Of a DNA stretch of 64,000 nt, positions 35,967 through 45,430 are shown piece by piece. Origin of the DNA: Candidatus Villigracilis affinis (GTDB lineage: Bacteria > Chloroflexota > Anaerolineae > Anaerolineales > Villigracilaceae); contig JADKEA010000028.1 in NCBI GenBank assembly GCA_016718275.1, positions 51,951-115,950 on the forward strand. Reading direction: 5' to 3'. A model generated the notes under the pieces. It had not been told where the DNA came from, searched no databases, and saw only the letters and a list, made by a program, of their open reading frames with translations. Numbering within the stretch: the first letter of the stretch is position 1; each line of letters begins with the position of its first letter. Made by a program: the position numbers and the translations under genes.

Positions 35967-37086
35967 GTTGTACCTTTCGATAGGAAAAAATAAATGTGGA
36001 CATCATCGCCAGCACGATCAAACCCATCGCCAGCGGATAGATCAAGAATGGATCAATCACAAAAAGATAACCAGCCAGCGGCGGCGTGAAAATGAAAATG
36101 GTCGCGTTGACCGTTTCAAGCGTGCCGTACATCAAGCCCATCTGCGATGGATGCACAAGCTCGCGTCCCTGCGCTTGCGCCATTGGGCGAGCCGCGCGGA
36201 AACCGCCCAGCAGAAAATATCCCAGCATGAAAAGCGGTAGACCGAAGCCTTTCCACATGATCAACGCAAAAAGCATCACCAAAACCTGCGCATACAAAAA
36301 TCCTTTGCGCGGGTCGAGGCGGCTGAAGCCGATGGCAAACAGCGCATTCCCCAACGCGCCCGCTGAAAATATCCATCCCGTTTCACTCAGCGAGAATTTA
36401 CGAACGCCTTCCAAGAAATTCGGCGTGAGCGGCTGGGCTAGATACATGGCAAAAACGGCAAACCCAACCATGCCCAAAAACGAAATGAATCCACGGTTCT
36501 TCCACAAATTAATGGGCGGGGCTTCAGGATCGTGTTTATCAAGCGGCTGTTTTTTGATGAACAAAATACTCGCAACCGAAAAAATAAAAATCCCTGCAGC
36601 CACAAGATAACTCATGCGCATGCCGTAATGATCACCGATCCAGCCGCCTGTCACAGGGCCAAGCGCCATGCCAATATTGAAAGAGGCCGACACCAGCGAA
36701 AGTGCGGTACCCACTGGCATGTCACCGCGTGCGGCAGTGACATAACTGCTCAACGGCGAAGAGACAAAAGCGGTCAGACCATAGCCAAACAAACCCACCA
36801 GGTAAAAAGGCAGAGCGGTCGAAATTCCCATCGTGAACGCGGAAGCGAGTCCTAAAATCCACGCGGTGATCAGCAAAGGCCGTCTGCCAATGCGGTCAGC
36901 CAGATAGCCGCTCGGCATGTGCGTGATCGCGCTAAAAAAACCGAATGTCCCAAGCGCCAACCCAATTTGCTCCTCACCCAGCGCAAACTCCTTGCCCAGA
37001 TAGATCGGGACAAAGTTGAAGAACATCCCTTCGCCGATTCCCCAAAACAAAAGGGATGTCACAACAAACGTCAGATTTCGATTCAA
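35959..37086 (-). CDS. Major facilitator superfamily transporter
   Basis: 375 residues, almost wholly hydrophobic, with about 11-12 membrane helices. The loop after helix 2 reads GYLADRIGRRPLL, the MFS signature (GxLaDrxGrrxxl). The start is TTG at 37086 with AGAGGA just upstream. The type resembles drug/sugar efflux MFS proteins, but no substrate can be assigned. It lies between an esterase gene (14-base gap) and the MBL hydrolase (8-base overlap), possibly a small uptake/detoxification unit. Confidence 0.88.
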   Translation of the reverse strand: MNRNLTFVVTSLLFWGIGEGMFFNFVPIYLGKEFALGEEQIGLALGTFGFFSAITHMPSGYLADRIGRRPLLITAWILGLASAFTMGISTALPFYLVGLFGYGLTAFVSSPLSSYVTAARGDMPVGTALSLVSASFNIGMALGPVTGGWIGDHYGMRMSYLVAAGIFIFSVASILFIKKQPLDKHDPEAPPINLWKNRGFISFLGMVGFAVFAMYLAQPLTPNFLEGVRKFSLSETGWIFSAGALGNALFAIGFSRLDPRKGFLYAQVLVMLFALIMWKGFGLPLFMLGYFLLGGFRAARPMAQAQGRELVHPSQMGLMYGTLETVNATIFIFTPPLAGYLFVIDPFLIYPLAMGLIVLAMMSTFIFSYRKVQHA

Positions 37087-37100
37087 GTTTCCTCTTGGAA

Positions 37101-37880
37101 TTATGACTGGTTTTCAACTCTGCGGATAAAATCCCGCGCCGCTTCAAACACCTGATGACGAGCCGCATCACGCGTAACAACATGGCCTGACCCAGTCACG
37201 TATAGCTTTGTCTTGTCTGGAGCATTTACCAGCCCTGCATAAATCTTTTCCATATTCTCAGGCACCACATACGCATCATCTCTGGAATGGATCAATAGCG
37301 CAGGCACAGTTATCTTAGGCAAAGCCGCGTGCATCTTATCAAGCAACATCTTCAACTCCGCCGCCGAGCGGATCGGATTCAACGGATAGGAAATATGTCC
37401 CTTGAAAGCATCCTTATCGAACCAGCCCGCGTCAGGTTTCCCCTTGGTCTTTGGGAGATATGTTTTGAAATAACTATACAATTGGATCTGCCACGCAGGG
37501 TGTTCATCTGGCATCACATACGGCGCGGATATGGTCACGATCCCCTTCACATCCAGCTTCGTGGACATCAGCAAAGACAACGCCCCACCCATCGAAAGCC
37601 CCACAAAATAAATATGATCCGCTGCACCGCGCAGGAGATTGTAGCCGTCTTCAACAGAAGCAGTCCAATCGGTCCAGCGCGAACGGACCATATCTTTGGG
37701 GCGGGTTGCATGTCCTGCCAGCCGCACACCGAGGCAGGTAAAACCAAGTTCACGGTTTAGGTATTCCCCCATCCAACGCATTTCCTTGGGCGTGCCCGTG
37801 AAGCCATGAATAAGCAAAATGCCTGTACGACTACCAGGCAAAAAAAAGGGTTCAGCAGTTTGTATGGTTTGAGTGTTCAC
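37101..37880 (-). CDS. Alpha/beta hydrolase, carboxylesterase/monoacylglycerol-lipase type
   Basis: 259 residues. The oxyanion motif is HGFTGTPKE near residue 25, the nucleophile elbow is VGLSMGGA (GxSxG near 95-99), the acid lies in HSRDDAYV, and the histidine is in GSGHVVTRD. The pattern fits the Est30/thermostable carboxylesterase group that cleaves short to medium acyl esters. The GTG start overlaps aroQ by 4 bases, so it is translationally linked to a shikimate gene although no pathway link is known. Confidence 0.9.
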   Translation of the reverse strand: MNTQTIQTAEPFFLPGSRTGILLIHGFTGTPKEMRWMGEYLNRELGFTCLGVRLAGHATRPKDMVRSRWTDWTASVEDGYNLLRGAADHIYFVGLSMGGALSLLMSTKLDVKGIVTISAPYVMPDEHPAWQIQLYSYFKTYLPKTKGKPDAGWFDKDAFKGHISYPLNPIRSAAELKMLLDKMHAALPKITVPALLIHSRDDAYVVPENMEKIYAGLVNAPDKTKLYVTGSGHVVTRDAARHQVFEAARDFIRRVENQS

Positions 37881-38311
37881 ACCTTGATTATATCAACGAG
37901 CCCACGCAAACCCAATTCATACGAACGCCAGCCAAACCCGCTCACCTTGCCCTTGCACACCGCCGAAACCAACGATGTATGTCGAAACTCCTCACGCGCA
38001 TACACGTTCGAAAGATGCACTTCGATCACAGGGATCACGATCGCAGAGATCGCATCGCGCAGCGCAACCGACGTATGTGTGTACCCGCCAGGGTTGAACA
38101 CCACGCCGTTCGCCCACGTCCGCGCATCGTGCAGCGCATCGATCAACGCACCTTCATGATTCGATTGCAGGCAAATCACTTCCGCGCCCAACTCTTCTCC
38201 CAACGAAATCATCTTTTCGTTGATGTCATCCAACGTCATCGAACCATACACTTCCGGTTCACGCGTGCCAAGCAAATTCAAATTCGGGCCGTGCAAAAGT
38301 AATATTTTCAT
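37877..38311 (-). CDS. aroQ: 3-dehydroquinate dehydratase, type II
   Basis: 144 residues, the normal length for type II dehydroquinase. LLHGPNLNLLGTREPEVYG is the family signature with the catalytic Tyr (Y22), followed by QSNHEGALID and NPGGYTHTSVALRDA, and VHLSNVYAREEFRH with the catalytic histidine region. It converts 3-dehydroquinate to 3-dehydroshikimate as a dodecamer. It lies directly downstream of the aroK-aroB fusion gene, separated by a 52-base repeat-containing gap. Confidence 0.97.
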   Translation of the reverse strand: MKILLLHGPNLNLLGTREPEVYGSMTLDDINEKMISLGEELGAEVICLQSNHEGALIDALHDARTWANGVVFNPGGYTHTSVALRDAISAIVIPVIEVHLSNVYAREEFRHTSLVSAVCKGKVSGFGWRSYELGLRGLVDIIKV

Positions 38312-38324
38312 GATTCCTCACTTT

Positions 38325-38378
38325 GACGATAGACCACAGACAACGGACAACATGGTCAATGGTCTATTGTCCGTCGTC
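38325..38378. repeat. Dispersed imperfect palindrome, copy A
   Basis: GACGATAGACCA (38325-38336) pairs with TGGTCTATTGTC (38359-38370) with one mismatch, with further pairing inside. The right arm overlaps the last codons of the aroK-aroB gene. A close copy lies at 55496-55555 upstream of trpE. Confidence 0.7.
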
Positions 38379-39887
38379 CAAAACCGATTCTAAATCCGTC
38401 ACTTCCACCAACTCCACTTTGCCGATCTCAACAGGCAAAGCAAAACGAATGGCCTTCGCAGTTTTCTTTTTATCCACACGCATCGCGCGGATGATTTCTT
38501 CACGCGGCATCGCTTCGGGGATTTGGATGGGCAGCCCCAACGCTCTGAACGACTCAGTCACCGCCTCGACCAACCCGTCACCTGCCAGCCCAACCCGAGC
38601 AGCATACTTCGCCTCAGCCACTGTACCGATGGCAATGGCCTCTCCATGCCGCAGCTTAAACTTGCTGACAAGTTCCACCGCATGCCCAACCGTATGCCCC
38701 AAATTCAACGCCGCGCGGATTCCTTTTTCATACGGGTCTTCCTCAATGACTTTGATCTTCACCGCCATCGCGCGTTTGACAACTTCTTCGAGATTATTTT
38801 TCACCCAATCCAATCCGCGCAAGCACAAATTGAATAATTCAGGGTCAGAAATAATTCCATGCTTGACCACTTCCGCCATGCCAGAGATCAACTCTGCTTC
38901 AGGCAATGTACCAAGCAACTGCGGGTCGGCCAACACCAATTTCGGCGGATAAAACGCGCCGATCAAATTTTTTCCTTCGGGCAAGTCAAAACCTGTCTTG
39001 CCGCCAAGCGAAGCATCCACCATCGAAAGCAAAGTGGTTGGCACGCCCACCCACGCAATCCCACGCATATATGTGGATGCAGCAAAGCCAGCCATATCAC
39101 TAAGCACCCCGCCGCCAAGGGCAATCACTGTACTTTTACGATCCAATCCGTTTTCGAGGAAGGATTTCCATAAAAGTGAAATGGTTTCCAGATTTTTATG
39201 TTCTTCCCCCGCAGGGATAATGACGGCCTTCGCCTGCAAGAGGTTTTGCATCTTTTCAAGATGAAATTTCGCCACGTTCTCATCCGTCACAATGATGGGA
39301 TTTTGCATGGGAAAGTTTGTCAGGTCGGAAACCTGACCTACGATTGCATCGTACTCCCCCATCGCGGAGAGATGATGTCGTCCCAGCACAACTTGCGCAT
39401 AATGAGCATTTTGCTCCGCAGTTTTTCCGTCCACATGGATAAGCATGGGGAAAGAGTTGTAATGTTCCGCACGCTTCGCAAGCAATGATGAAAGTTTCTC
39501 GCGCAAGTCGCCAGCCAGCAAAGGACGATTCCCAGACTCATAATGCAACCGCTCCAGCAAAGTGGACAACTCTGCCATCAGCAGCAGAACCTTGCCATTG
39601 CTTTCAACGAAATTACGATTTTCGTCACGCAACAAAGCACCGCCGCCGAGGGCAACGACACTTTCTTTTTCATGCAGCAGGTTTTTCAACGCCGCAGATT
39701 CAAGGTCACGAAAGGCAGTCTCACCCTGTTTCTCCATGATCTGCGGGATCGATTTGCCTGCATTTGTTTCGATCACGCGATCAAGGTCAATGAATGGCAG
39801 TTTGAGATTATGGGCAAGTTTTTTCCCAACCGTGGATTTACCTGTCCCAGGCGGGCCGTAGAGGAAGATATGTTTCATAATCCGCAT
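38364..39887 (-). CDS. aroKB: Bifunctional shikimate kinase / 3-dehydroquinate synthase
   Basis: 507 residues fusing two pathway enzymes. Residues 1-165 are shikimate kinase: P-loop GPPGTGKST (12-20), the DLDxxIE shikimate-binding motif (DLDRVIE) and VALGGGALL. From about 185 the dehydroquinate synthase domain follows, with VALGGGVLSDMAGFAAS, TTLLSMVDASLGGKTGFD (NAD and metal site) and the metal-ligand histidines in NLGHTVGHAVE and RHGEAIAIG. AroB makes the first ring and AroK phosphorylates shikimate, so the fusion joins steps 2 and 5. The start may be the ATG at 39878 (MKHIF), which matches the family better. Gene order aroC-aroKB-aroQ supports a single operon. Confidence 0.95.
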   Translation of the reverse strand: MRIMKHIFLYGPPGTGKSTVGKKLAHNLKLPFIDLDRVIETNAGKSIPQIMEKQGETAFRDLESAALKNLLHEKESVVALGGGALLRDENRNFVESNGKVLLLMAELSTLLERLHYESGNRPLLAGDLREKLSSLLAKRAEHYNSFPMLIHVDGKTAEQNAHYAQVVLGRHHLSAMGEYDAIVGQVSDLTNFPMQNPIIVTDENVAKFHLEKMQNLLQAKAVIIPAGEEHKNLETISLLWKSFLENGLDRKSTVIALGGGVLSDMAGFAASTYMRGIAWVGVPTTLLSMVDASLGGKTGFDLPEGKNLIGAFYPPKLVLADPQLLGTLPEAELISGMAEVVKHGIISDPELFNLCLRGLDWVKNNLEEVVKRAMAVKIKVIEEDPYEKGIRAALNLGHTVGHAVELVSKFKLRHGEAIAIGTVAEAKYAARVGLAGDGLVEAVTESFRALGLPIQIPEAMPREEIIRAMRVDKKKTAKAIRFALPVEIGKVELVEVTDLESVLDDGQ

Positions 39888-39989
39888 TGCGAAGGGAATG
39901 CCCGACGAAGCAATGATGAATGAGTGGAGATTGCTTCGTGTCTACTTGCTTTGCCAGGGAAGAAATTACGCTCCTCCAATCCCAATTAA

Positions 39990-41158
39990 TTATTCCCAAA
40001 AAATATGCGGAATGTTATCCATCGGCAAATCTTCGAGGGTGGCTTTTCTCAAAGATTCAAAACGCGGTTTCATTTCGTTGAGCGAGTCACCGCCGAGTTT
40101 TTCGAGGAGTGCATCAGCCAGAACGAAGGCAACCATTGCTTCGAGGATCGGCACGGCACGCGGGACGGGACAAAAATCGGAGCGCTCATATTTGGTGGGA
40201 GATTCTGTCCCCGAAGCAAGATCAACTGTCGGCTGGGGAAGAAGCGTGGTGGCTATCGGTTTCATCGCCGCGCGGATGATGATCGGCTGTCCATTGCTGA
40301 TTCCGCCTTCGGTTCCGCCTGCGCGGTTGGTTGAGCGTTGCAAGTTTGCATCTTGCAAACTGATTGGGTCGTGGGCTTGTGTGCCGATTCGTTTGGCGTT
40401 CTCGAAGGCGTCACCAACTTCCACACCTTTGATGGCTTGGACGGACATGATGGCGAGTGCGAGTTTGGCTTCGAGGCGGCGATCCCATTGGACAAAACTG
40501 CCGAGACCGACGGGAACATTGAGCGCGACAATTTCAAGCACGCCGCCCAATGTGTTTTTGCCGTGAATGGTCTTTTCAATTTCAGCGCGCATCTGACTTG
40601 CAGATGATTCGATCGGGCAGCGCACATCGGATTCTTCGGCGCGAGTGAAGCGCTCTTCAAAAGGCATATCGCCAAAATCGGTTTGCACTTCGCCAATGGA
40701 CGAGACATACCCGCCAACGATGATCCCAAACTGCGCGAGAAAATGCTTGCACACCGCACCAGCGGCTACGCGCATCGTGGTCTCGCGGGCAGAAGCACGC
40801 TCAAGAGCGGGGCGCAAGTCTTTGTATCCGTATTTGACCGCACCTGTTAAGTCCGCATGGCCGGGGCGTGGCGCGGTCATCGGCTCGATGGCTTTGCCCT
40901 TCCATTTGACATGGTCATCGTTTTGCACGAGCAAGGCAATCGGCGCGCCTGTGGTTTCGCCACCCATCACGCCGCCGAGAATTTGCACGGTGTCTTTTTC
41001 GATCTTCATACGTCCGCCCGAACCGTAGCCTTGCTGACGGCGGGCAAGTTCTTTGTTGATGATTTCAATCGTGAGGGAAGCCCTGCGGGGAGGCCATCCA
41101 GAATGGTTGTGAGCGATGGTCCGTGGGATTCACCAGCGGTGAGAAAGCGAAGTGGCAT
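39990..41158 (-). CDS. aroC: Chorismate synthase (one frameshift near the 5' end)
   Basis: The enzyme converts EPSP to chorismate using reduced FMN. The first 27 residues (MPLRFLTAGESHGPSLT, the AroC signature) start at the ATG at 41158, but the frame is lost near 41075 and resumes as INKELARRQQGYGSGGRMKIE in another frame. One additional C in the CCC run (minus strand) restores a 389-residue protein of normal length. Further landmarks are GRPGHADLTG-like PRPGHADLTGAVKYG, the second signature ERASARETTMRVAAGA, and RAGGTEGGISNG near the C terminus. As chorismate synthase is essential to the surrounding pathway, an assembly error is more likely than real loss. Confidence 0.92.
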
Positions 41159-41207
41159 GGGGTCTCCGAGTAGTGAGTGATAAGGGTAAGAGATGAAAAA
41201 GAAAGAA

Positions 41208-42080
41208 TTAAGGTTGAACAGCTTGGTAAAGGGATTCGCGCGGTGGATTGTGATCTGTCCATTTTTCAAAAGCGAGGGCGGCTTGTTCGATGAGCATGCC
41301 CAAGCCCGTCGTGGCGTACAATCCCTGTGCGCGAGCATCTTTCACCAATTTTGTTTCGCGTGGATTGTAGACTAAATCGTAGATAAGTGCGTTCTCTGCA
41401 AAAATTATATTTTCAGGCAATGGTGAGGTTTCGATGTTTGGGGTCATTCCCAAAGGTGTGGTATTGACGATAAGAGCAAAAGAGGAAAGATTAAAGATGA
41501 AAGATGAGTACTCCACAACTCGTACTTCGAGATTCGCAAAAGAATCTGCAAGTTTTTTGGCTTGTTCGATTCTACGAGCAACGAGAGTGACGTTCCATCC
41601 GTCATTACACAGGGCGTAAACAACTGCTCTTGCTGAGCCACCTGCGCCCAAGATAATAGCTGATTTGCGCTTCCCAATTCCCAACTCCCGACTCCCAATA
41701 AACTTCTTCAAATCGGCAAGAAAACCCGGCGCGTCTGTGTTATCACCAACGAGTTTGTTCTCTCGCATATAAATGGTATTGACTGCGCCAATAGCTTGGG
41801 CAGTGGGTGTAAGTTCATCCATCAACTCAATGACATTTTGTTTATGCGGAATGGTGACGTTGAGTCCTGTAATTTCACCTCCGCGGACGCGGGCGAGCAA
41901 GTCTTTCAATCCCTGCTTGTCTTCGGGGGGAATGGGAAATAAGGAATAAGTTCCCTGTAAGCCGCAAGCACTTAAAGCAGCAGCGTGAATCTTCGGTGAC
42001 AGTGAGTGTCCAAGCGGATAGCCGATGAGACCAAGTACAAATGAGGAATGATGAGTGATGATTGATGAAGGTTCAGGCAT
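41208..42080 (-). CDS. aroE: Shikimate dehydrogenase
   Basis: 290 residues. GYPLGHSLSPKIH (16-28) binds shikimate, NVTIPHKQ holds the catalytic Lys, GAVNTIY and GDNTDAPGF are typical, and ILGAGGSARAVVYAL is the NADP Rossmann loop. It reduces 3-dehydroshikimate to shikimate. The first 12 residues (PEPSSIITHHSSF) look like translated intergenic spacer, so the true start may be downstream. It lies 5 bases after aroA and 49 before aroC. Confidence 0.95.
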   Translation of the reverse strand: MPEPSSIITHHSSFVLGLIGYPLGHSLSPKIHAAALSACGLQGTYSLFPIPPEDKQGLKDLLARVRGGEITGLNVTIPHKQNVIELMDELTPTAQAIGAVNTIYMRENKLVGDNTDAPGFLADLKKFIGSRELGIGKRKSAIILGAGGSARAVVYALCNDGWNVTLVARRIEQAKKLADSFANLEVRVVEYSSFIFNLSSFALIVNTTPLGMTPNIETSPLPENIIFAENALIYDLVYNPRETKLVKDARAQGLYATTGLGMLIEQAALAFEKWTDHNPPRESLYQAVQP

Positions 42081-42085
42081 AATAA

Positions 42086-43408
42086 TTAGCGCAAGGTTTC
42101 TAACACTTCAAAGAAGTTCGGAAATGTTTTCGAAACACAGGATGGGTTTTCGATGGTGACGCCGTCGAAGCGCAAGCCGATGAGAGAGAATGCCATTGCC
42201 ATGCGGTGATCGTTGTAGGTTTGAATGTTGGCAGGTTGGAAAGTTTGGCATGGATGGATGGTCATACCGTCTTCATGTTCTTCGACTTCTACTCCCAGCC
42301 GTTTAAGTTCGGTGCAGGTTGCGGATACTCTGTCAGTTTCTTTGACTCGCGCAGAAGCAATACCCCGAATTCTAGTCGGTGATGAAGCGAAAGGAGCAAT
42401 GGCAGCGAGGGTCTGAGCAGTGTCGGGAATGTCGCGCATGTCCACATCAACACCGACGATGGACGATCCCTGCGGGCCGTAGACCGTAATCGAGTTATTA
42501 GCTTCTTCCACTTCACATCCCATTTGTTTCAATACATCGAGAAATGCAATATCGCCCTGTACAGATTTACGCGAGATATTTTCCACTTTGACGGTTCCAC
42601 CGCAGATGGCAGGGGCGGCGAAGAAGTAGGACGCGGCGGAGGCGTCTGACTCAATTGGGTAATTAGTAATTGGTAATTGGTAATTGGAAGGTGAAACCTT
42701 GAAGGATTTATAACCACTGCGTTCAATTTCAACACCAAAGTCTTTCATTATGGAAATAGTCATGTCCACGTAGGGTTTGGAGTTTAGGTCAGTGGTGAGT
42801 TCCACCTCGATGGGTGATTGGGCGTAGGGAGCGGTCATCAACAAAGCGGATAAAAACTGGGATGAAATATCCCCCGCGATTTTTGTCTTTCCGCCTTTCA
42901 ACCCCGAAGCATTTATTTTTATTGGCGGGCAAATTTGCCCATTCTGCATTTTGCCTTCTGCATTCTGCATTGCCTGAATATCACACCCTAACTGCTCCAA
43001 CGCCTCCACCAAATCCCCAATGGGACGTTCGCGCATTCTTGGCTCGCCATCCAGGATGTATTCGCCATTTCCAAGAGTCAGAAAAGCGGAGAGAAATCTC
43101 GCGGCGGTGCCAGCGTTGCCAATGAAAAGTTCGGCTTGCCTGGCAGGGATTTTTCCGCCCATGCCTGTGACGGTCATTGAGTGATTGGCTTCATCGAGTT
43201 GAACATCAAAGCCGAGGGTTTGCAGGGCTTTGGCAAAGTAACGCGAGTCATCGGAGAAGAGGGCGTTGGTGAGATGCGTCGTGCCGTTTGCGAGAGAGGC
43301 AATGAGCAAGGCGCGGTTGGTCAGTGACTTGGAGCCAGGCACGCGGACGGTGGCGGAGAGAGGGCGAGACAAAGGATGAATGCGGAGGGATGAAGGATGA
43401 ATGGTCAT
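42086..43408 (-). CDS. aroA: 3-phosphoshikimate 1-carboxyvinyltransferase (EPSP synthase)
   Basis: 440 residues from the ATG at 43408 (MTIHPSSLRIHPL). VPGSKSLTNRALLIA is the N-terminal shikimate-3-phosphate/PEP motif, GNAGTAARFL matches the LGNAGTAxR signature, and RVKETDRV with YNDHRMAMA are the C-terminal active-site blocks. It joins PEP to shikimate-3-phosphate. Positions 96-101 are the glyphosate-relevant GNAGTA segment with the common Gly; I do not predict tolerance. An upstream extension in frame is spacer-like sequence. It lies 28 bases after tyrA. Confidence 0.96.
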   Translation of the reverse strand: MTIHPSSLRIHPLSRPLSATVRVPGSKSLTNRALLIASLANGTTHLTNALFSDDSRYFAKALQTLGFDVQLDEANHSMTVTGMGGKIPARQAELFIGNAGTAARFLSAFLTLGNGEYILDGEPRMRERPIGDLVEALEQLGCDIQAMQNAEGKMQNGQICPPIKINASGLKGGKTKIAGDISSQFLSALLMTAPYAQSPIEVELTTDLNSKPYVDMTISIMKDFGVEIERSGYKSFKVSPSNYQLPITNYPIESDASAASYFFAAPAICGGTVKVENISRKSVQGDIAFLDVLKQMGCEVEEANNSITVYGPQGSSIVGVDVDMRDIPDTAQTLAAIAPFASSPTRIRGIASARVKETDRVSATCTELKRLGVEVEEHEDGMTIHPCQTFQPANIQTYNDHRMAMAFSLIGLRFDGVTIENPSCVSKTFPNFFEVLETLR

Positions 43409-43436
43409 AAAGTGGTGAGTGGAAAGTAGAAAGTGG

Positions 43437-44294
43437 TCAGTTGCCAGTGAAGGATTGGTATTTGGCTTGTGCGTCGTTGAGAAGAGATTCGAGCTTTGCG
43501 AAATCTTCAGATGACAATGCGGCTTCGATCTCTGCCAGTTGACTTTGCATTCCATGCAGAGCGTTTAATACATTCTCGCGATTGGATTGCAATACACCCA
43601 GCATCATGGATGAAGATGTGCCTGCCAACCGACTTGTGGATTTAAAGCCTGGGCCGACGAAAGGAGTCACATCTGCGGGGGTGGCGAGTGCAAGCGCGGA
43701 TGAAATCAAGAATGGCAAATGACTTGTGGATGCAAGGATGCGGTCATGTTCAACGGCATCCAGCGTTTTGCCTTTTGCGCCGAGGGCTTCGATGATCTGA
43801 TTCGCGGCGGAGATGGCTCGTGAAGAAGTTCGTTCCAACGGTGTGAGCAAAAATGGTGCAGCGTAGTAAAGCGTTCTCTCAGCATTTGCCAGCGAAAGTT
43901 TTTCCTTGCCGCAGATGGGATGTCCGCCGATGGGGTCGAAGCGTTCGGGGAGTTTGGACATCGCTTCGACCACCAATCGTTTCGTTGAACCCATGTCCAT
44001 CACGATGCAAGAGTTTGGTGTGAATGTTGGCAACTGCTCAAGCAGAGTCAAGATCGCGGGGACGGGCGCGGACAGGATGACAAGGTCCACTTCGGGGAGG
44101 AGCTTGGCAGGATCACTGTCAGCGTAGTCCACGATATGTTGGGACAGAGCAAGCTCGAGCGTGGGAAGATGCGGGTCAATTCCGTAGAGCGCGGCACATT
44201 TGCCGCGTAATCCCAATGCCAGCGAGCCGCCCATCAAGCCTAATCCAATGATGGCGATCTTGGACTCTGCGAGATTAAAGTCAGGCTGTGGCAT
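43437..44294 (-). CDS. tyrA: Prephenate dehydrogenase
   Basis: 285 residues from the ATG at 44294 (MPQPDFNLAES). IAIIGLGLMGGSLALGL is the NAD-binding loop, VILSAPVPAIL and CIVMDMGSTKR follow, and GGHPICGKEKLS carries the catalytic His. It makes 4-hydroxyphenylpyruvate, the tyrosine precursor, from prephenate. There is no fused chorismate mutase or ACT domain; the mutase is the separate aroH gene of the same operon. It overlaps the preceding DAHP synthase gene by 14 bases. Confidence 0.93.
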   Translation of the reverse strand: MPQPDFNLAESKIAIIGLGLMGGSLALGLRGKCAALYGIDPHLPTLELALSQHIVDYADSDPAKLLPEVDLVILSAPVPAILTLLEQLPTFTPNSCIVMDMGSTKRLVVEAMSKLPERFDPIGGHPICGKEKLSLANAERTLYYAAPFLLTPLERTSSRAISAANQIIEALGAKGKTLDAVEHDRILASTSHLPFLISSALALATPADVTPFVGPGFKSTSRLAGTSSSMMLGVLQSNRENVLNALHGMQSQLAEIEAALSSEDFAKLESLLNDAQAKYQSFTGN

Positions 44295-45315
44295 GTTGAG
44301 GAACGAGACTGCGATCGACCGCTTCAGCAATTGCTTTGACCTGCTTCACCATTTTGGCAAAGGCCTCAGGCGTGAGGGATTGCTTTCCGTCGGAGATGGC
44401 GTGCGGCGGATCTTGATGTACTTCAACGATAAGACCGTCGGCACCTGCTGCGACACCTGCTCTGGCGATGGATTGGACATATGCGGAGTCACCTGTGGAG
44501 TGACTCGGATCAATGACAACGGGAAGGTGTGTGAGTTTTTTGAGGACGGGTACGGCGTTGATGTCGGTGGTGTTGCGGGTGGCAGTTTCAAAAGTACGGA
44601 TGCCACGTTCGCACAAAATGACGCGGTTGTTGCCGCCGTTGAGAATATATTCACTCGCCATCAGCATTTCTTCAATCGTGGCAGACATGCCGCGTTTGAA
44701 GAGGACGGGTGTGCGGGTTTCGCCGAGGGCGCGGAGGAGATTGAAGTTCTGCATGTTGCGCGCGCCGAGTTGGAAGATGTCTACATATTTTTCCATCATC
44801 TCGATCTGCGACACCGCCATCACTTCGACGACGAGCGGCAAGCCAGTTTTCTCGCGGGCTTCTGCCATGTATTCGAGACCTTCTTCACCGAGACCTTGAA
44901 AGGCATACGGCGAGGTGCGCGGTTTGAAGACTCCGCCGCGAAAAGCATTCGCGCCCGCTTCTTTGACGGCTTGCGCCACTTCGAGAATTTGTGTGCGTCC
45001 TTCCACAGAACAGGGACCAGCAATGATGGGAACTTCCGTGCCGCCGATGGTGAAGCCGTTGAATTCGAAAACGGAATCCTGTTCGTGGAATTGACGTGAA
45101 GCGAGTTTGTACGGTTTGGAAATGCGCTGCACTTCGAGCACGCCTGGGAAGGCTTCGAAGGTTTCTTTGAGAACATAATGTCCATCGCCGACTGCGCCGA
45201 TGATGGTTTGCTCCACGCCGAAGATGGGATGGGCTGTGAGTTTGTGGCCTTCAACGGCAGCAATAACTGCGTCAATTTGTTCGCGGGGTGCACCGGGGTG
45301 CATGATGATCATCAT
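44281..45315 (-). CDS. aroF: 3-deoxy-7-phosphoheptulonate (DAHP) synthase, type I-beta with N-terminal regulatory domain, copy 1
   Basis: About 344 residues. The first 80 form a small ferredoxin-like domain (MMIIMHPGAPREQIDAVIAAV, IGAVGD), as in the feedback-inhibited Thermotoga-type enzymes. The barrel follows: PIIAGPCSVEG, FRGGVFKPRTSPYAFQG, GARNMQNF and PVVIDPSHSTG. The reaction is PEP plus erythrose 4-phosphate to DAHP, the entry step of the shikimate pathway. I start at the ATG at 45315, with AGGAG ten bases upstream. It lies between tyrA and a second DAHP synthase gene with the same architecture, so the two likely respond to different amino acids. Confidence 0.93.
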   Translation of the reverse strand: MMIIMHPGAPREQIDAVIAAVEGHKLTAHPIFGVEQTIIGAVGDGHYVLKETFEAFPGVLEVQRISKPYKLASRQFHEQDSVFEFNGFTIGGTEVPIIAGPCSVEGRTQILEVAQAVKEAGANAFRGGVFKPRTSPYAFQGLGEEGLEYMAEAREKTGLPLVVEVMAVSQIEMMEKYVDIFQLGARNMQNFNLLRALGETRTPVLFKRGMSATIEEMLMASEYILNGGNNRVILCERGIRTFETATRNTTDINAVPVLKKLTHLPVVIDPSHSTGDSAYVQSIARAGVAAGADGLIVEVHQDPPHAISDGKQSLTPEAFAKMVKQVKAIAEAVDRSLVPQHATA

Positions 45316-45430
45316 GGTGAGTAAATCTCCTAAATACAAAGGTTGAATTATGAAGGATGAAGTAAATATATTGCATGTTCCGTTGTTTACTTCTCACTTC
45401 TCGTTTTTTACTGATTACTTGTTACTGCTC

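Noticed and set aside
43141..43408. Extended start of aroA further upstream at 43555
   Set aside because: The additional 49 residues are low-complexity Ser/His/Asn sequence from the spacer and overlap tyrA; family members begin near the ATG at 43408.
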